Origin: an uncultured Clostridia bacterium
GTDB lineage: Bacteria; Bacillota; Clostridia; Christensenellales; Borkfalkiaceae
Reading direction: 5' to 3'
Length of the DNA: 64,000 nt
NCBI GenBank assembly: GCA_947624965.1
Contig: CANQMN010000009.1
Coordinates: 1 to 64,000 of the forward strand
Position numbers and translations under genes: made by a program. Under the pieces are notes generated by a model. It searched no databases and was not told the DNA's origin. It saw only the letters and a program-made list of their open reading frames with translations. Shown here piece by piece: positions 61,740 through 64,000 of the stretch. Positions within the stretch are counted from its first letter, which is position 1. The number at the start of each line of letters is the position of its first letter.

Positions 61740-62045
61740 GAAATGTGGAAAAAGGAATTTTTCTTTCCACATTTCACGGAATTTTGAGGATAACGTTCCC
61801 GCGCGGGACGGATATTTTCGCGCTTGAAAATTTTTTCCGCGCGGAAAGTAACATTTCCCCATTTTCTCCACCTTCTTTTCCACCCTTCCTCCACAGTTTT
61901 ATTTTCTCTCCGCTTTTTTCAAAACAGCGGAAAATCACTTGAAATTTTCCTCGTTTTTCGCTATAATAGAGAAGGTCGGAAGGGAGAAGAAAAAACTCTC
62001 CACAAATCCACAGTCCCTATTACTATTACTACTATCGTTACTTAT
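61740..62045. other. Putative replication origin (oriC) with DnaA-trio element
   Basis: CCACA-type DnaA-box-like 9-mers occur as TTTTCCACA (complement of 61744-61752), CTTTCCACA (61763-61771), TTTTCCACC (61876-61884), TCCTCCACA (61887-61895), CTCTCCACA (61996-62004) and AAATCCACA (62004-62012). None is a perfect TTATCCACA. Directly 3' of the last two, after GTCC, comes CTATTACTATTACTACTA (62017-62034): six CTA/TTA triplets, which is 3'-GAT/AAT-5' on the minus strand, the DnaA-trio pattern and orientation. Then AT-rich DNA follows. Genes on both sides read away from here. No cell-cycle data; inference from layout. Confidence 0.7.
61939..61967 (+). promoter_or_regulatory. Promoter of dnaN
   Basis: TTGAAA (61939-61944), 17 bp, TATAAT (61962-61967). 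The transcript leader of about 100 nt passes through the last DnaA-box-like sites and the trio element, so DnaA binding there could affect dnaN expression. Confidence 0.85.
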
Positions 62046-62073
62046 TCTTAAAAAACAAATCAAGGAGATTCTC

Positions 62074-63171
62074 ATGAAATTCGTTTGCGACGGGTTGACC
62101 CTCTCCGAAGCGGTCATGAAGGTAAGCAAGGCATGCGCTGTCCGTACGATGGCGCCCGTAATGGAATGCATCAAAATAGGCGCCGAACGCGACGGGGTGA
62201 CCCTCCTCGCGACGGACGGCGAACTCTCCATCCGCAAACAAATCAAGGCGGAAATTTTTGAAGAGGGGGAGATCTGCGTTCCCGGGAAGCTGTTCGCCGA
62301 TTTCATCGGAAAACTCACCGAAGAAGAAATTTCCATCTCCACGGGGGAGAAGGGAATGGAGATAAAGTATCGGGATTCCGCGTCCTATATGCAGACGATC
62401 TCCGCGGACGAATTCCCGCAGATCAACATGCAGGTCGGCGAGGACAGCTTCGTCATGAAACAGGGCGCGCTCAAAAAAATTATCGCTGAGACGACGTTCT
62501 GTTGTGCGCAGGACGATTCCCGTCCCGTCTTGAAGGGATGCCTTCTCGAATTGAAGGACAAGCTCCAAATCACCGCGCTGGACGGCTACCGTCTCGCTCT
62601 CTCCGAGGCGGAGATCCTCTCCAAGAGCGGCGAAAATTCCATCATCTGCCCCGCGCGGACGCTGACGGAGATTGCGAGAATGCTTCCCGGCGAGGAGGAA
62701 GAGATCACGCTCTACACGCAGGGCGGCATGCTCCTCGTGAGCTATGAGGGGACGGTCGTCGTCTCCCGCCTCTACCAGGGAGATTTCGTGAAGAAGGAGA
62801 ACGTCATCCCCTCCCGCTTCGCGACGACGGTCTCCCTTTCCAAGGAAGAACTCATCGCGAGCGTGGAGCGTGCGGCGATCCTCATCCGCGGGGACAAAAA
62901 CAACCTCGTAACGCTCGAAATCGGCGGCGGGACGGTGCGCATCTCCTCCGCTTCCGAGATAGGAACGGTCGCGGAGACCATCTCCGCGGAGACGGACGGC
63001 GTGGATCTTTCGATCTCCATGAACGCGAAATATCTGCTCGATTCCCTCCGCGCGCTCACCGAGGAGGAGGTAACCATCTCCTTCAACGGCGCGATCTCCC
63101 CCTTTATTCTGCAAAATAAATGCCAAAAAGAGAGTTTATATCTCATTTTGCCCGTCAGAAACAACGCATAA
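62074..63171 (+). CDS. dnaN: DNA polymerase III beta subunit (sliding clamp)
   Basis: This 365-residue protein is the ring-forming clamp that tethers DNA polymerase III. It has the three-fold repeat of the family: MKFVCDGLTLSEAVMKVSKACA opens domain 1, QGALKKIIAETTFCCAQDDSRPVLKGCLLEL domain 2, and the end YLILPVRNNA matches the family's final LILPVR. CAAGGAG precedes the ATG; the earlier in-frame codons are leader. dnaA, which normally sits just upstream, is missing; instead dnaN follows the putative origin directly and is followed by rpmH. Confidence 0.97.
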   Translation: MKFVCDGLTLSEAVMKVSKACAVRTMAPVMECIKIGAERDGVTLLATDGELSIRKQIKAEIFEEGEICVPGKLFADFIGKLTEEEISISTGEKGMEIKYRDSASYMQTISADEFPQINMQVGEDSFVMKQGALKKIIAETTFCCAQDDSRPVLKGCLLELKDKLQITALDGYRLALSEAEILSKSGENSIICPARTLTEIARMLPGEEEEITLYTQGGMLLVSYEGTVVVSRLYQGDFVKKENVIPSRFATTVSLSKEELIASVERAAILIRGDKNNLVTLEIGGGTVRISSASEIGTVAETISAETDGVDLSISMNAKYLLDSLRALTEEEVTISFNGAISPFILQNKCQKESLYLILPVRNNA

Positions 63172-63175
63172 TCGC

Positions 63176-63205
63176 TTGACGGCACAACGAAAAATCCAGT
63201 ATAAT
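63176..63205 (+). promoter_or_regulatory. Promoter of rpmH-rnpA-yidD
   Basis: TTGACG (63176-63181), 18 bp, TATAAT (63200-63205), directly behind the dnaN stop at 63171. AGACAGGAG lies before the rpmH ATG. Confidence 0.85.
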
Positions 63206-63240
63206 TGAACGTGCGTAAAAAACGCAGACAGGAGTAAAAC

Positions 63241-63375
63241 ATGAAAAGAACGTATCAGCCCAAGAAGAGACAGGCGAGCAAAGTACACGGGTTTCGGAAG
63301 AGAATGGCGTCGCAGGGCGGAAGAAAGACACTGAAAAGAAGAAGAAACAAGGGAAGAAAGCACATCTCCGCATAA
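63241..63375 (+). CDS. rpmH: 50S ribosomal protein L34
   Basis: This 44-residue protein is missing from the ORF track because of its size. It reads [22 protein letters not shown], then [22 protein letters not shown], the standard L34. GACAGGAG precedes the ATG by six bases. It leads the conserved rpmH-rnpA-yidD cluster found beside oriC in most bacteria, where it is usually upstream of dnaA, on the other side of the origin and reading away from it. Confidence 0.98.
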   Translation: MKRTYQPKKRQASKVHGFRKRMASQGGRKTLKRRRNKGRKHISA

Positions 63376-63381
63376 CGTTCC

Positions 63382-63735
63382 GTGGAATACAGGCGGCTGA
63401 AAAACAAAAAACGGTTTTCCGCGATTCTCAAAAACGGAAAGCGCGCGTATTCGGAGACGCTCACCCTCGTCTATCTCCCCGCAAAAGAGACGGCGATGGC
63501 GGTCTGCGTGGGGAAAAAGTACGGGAAGAGCGTGCAGAGAAACCGCATCAAGCGGCTGCTCCGCGAAGCGTTCCGCCCCTTTGCGGCGGAAATGAAGCCG
63601 TGCGAAGTCCTGCTCATCCCGAGGGTCGCGGACGCGTATTCGTTCGCCCGCTTTTTTCGGGACGTGGGAAAACTTCTCGGCAGGGAAAAACTGATTGAAA
63701 GTCAACCTCGCAACAATCTTCGCGCAGAACCGTAA
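63382..63735 (+). CDS. rnpA: Ribonuclease P protein component
   Basis: This 117-residue protein assists the RNase P RNA in cutting tRNA 5' leaders. RLKNKKRFSAILKNGKRAYSETL is the N-terminal pattern and GKSVQRNRIKRLLREAFR the RNR signature. The start is GTG at 63382, six bases after rpmH, with no RBS of its own, so it is probably translated by coupling. Its last 41 bases overlap yidD. Confidence 0.95.
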   Translation: MEYRRLKNKKRFSAILKNGKRAYSETLTLVYLPAKETAMAVCVGKKYGKSVQRNRIKRLLREAFRPFAAEMKPCEVLLIPRVADAYSFARFFRDVGKLLGREKLIESQPRNNLRAEP

Positions 63736-63997
63736 GATTCTGCGCCGTTCGGTTTTCAAGCCGTATCTGAAAGCGCTCTGCATACGGCTCATCGTCTTTT
63801 ATCAGAAATATTTTTCCCGCCACACCTGCCTGTACGAGCCGACGTGCTCGGAATATACCAAGCGGTGCATCAACAACTACGGCGTCGTGGCGGGGATCTT
63901 GCTCGGCGCGTGGCGCATTTTGCGGTGCAATCCCTTCTCCAAGGGCGGCATCGATCCCGCGCCCGAAGTGTTCTGGAAACGCAAATGGCTCATATGA
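63695..63997 (+). CDS. yidD: Membrane protein insertion efficiency factor YidD
   Basis: This 100-residue protein has LIVFYQKYFSRHTCLYEPTCSEYTKRCINNYGVVAGILLGAWRILRCNPFSKGGIDPAP, with the three conserved cysteines of YidD. It aids YidC-mediated membrane insertion. The start is TTG at 63695, overlapping rnpA by 41 bp, and no ATG is available before the family core; the 30-residue N-terminal part is unusual for a family of 70-85 residues, so the true start could be later. yidC is expected just beyond the window end. Confidence 0.9.
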   Translation: MKVNLATIFAQNRKILRRSVFKPYLKALCIRLIVFYQKYFSRHTCLYEPTCSEYTKRCINNYGVVAGILLGAWRILRCNPFSKGGIDPAPEVFWKRKWLI

Positions 63998-64000
63998 GGG

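Overview
The window looks like a chromosomal segment of a G+C-rich, endospore-forming member of the Clostridia (Bacillota), probably an uncultivated gut-type lineage. The evidence is a set of sporulation genes (spoIVFA-spoIVFB, a SipL-like SPOCS/LysM protein, spoVT, spoVB), Veg, a Firmicutes-type YabN/MazG fusion, DegV, YpsA and ABC_trans_CmpB proteins, and strong sigma-A promoters of the TTGACA-17-TATAAT type. Genus cannot be told from the sequence alone. No rRNA or tRNA gene was seen.

The right end is very probably next to, or contains, the replication origin. Almost every long gene from 0.4 to 61.7 kb is on the minus strand, while dnaN-rpmH-rnpA-yidD (62.1-64 kb) are on the plus strand. 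The switch falls in a 371-bp intergenic region with several CCACA DnaA-box-like sites and six consecutive CTA/TTA triplets just 3' of two of them, which is the layout of a DnaA-trio unwinding element. dnaA and recF are absent from this side: dnaN follows the origin directly.

Layout from left to right. 0-5 kb: rng, the spoIVFB/spoIVFA pair, a cysteine desulfurase. 5-11 kb: an APH-like kinase, a membrane protein, ispE, a lipoprotein, SipL-like protein, veg. 11-16 kb: gyrB-gyrA. 16-20.5 kb: spoVT-spoVB-yabN-dus, coupled genes with a probable frameshift at the end of spoVB. 20.6-22.8 kb: an AEC transporter and an aminotransferase. 23-29.2 kb: uvrB, a nucleotidase/acetyltransferase fusion, uvrA. 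29.3-36 kb: membrane proteins, glnS, PAP2 phosphatase, glyQS, a double-OB SSB. 36-43.8 kb: polysaccharide deacetylase, degV, comFC, an acidic zinc-ribbon protein, an 808-residue surface lipoprotein, an esterase. 43.8-52 kb: rplM-rpsI, an acetyltransferase, a short alaS, a type II restriction-modification pair of lower G+C, cysE-cysS. 52-64 kb: a DeoR regulator, a CmpB-type membrane protein, membrane pyrophosphatase, two HTH genes, GTP-type PEP carboxykinase, rsmG-ypsA and the origin region.

The window is unusual in its noncoding parts. A roughly 160-bp repeat occurs near positions 1, 14,000 and 22,900, with a hairpin whose two arms change together between copies. GC-rich palindromes of the CCTCCCC-N-GGGGAGG type and a 39-bp minisatellite fill several intergenic gaps. 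Three genes (cysteine desulfurase, PAP2 phosphatase, rsmG) have a TATAAT exactly 6 nt before the ATG and so look leaderless. The SipL-like gene has a good sigma-E-type promoter. The gyrB leader carries an alternating purine-pyrimidine palindrome.
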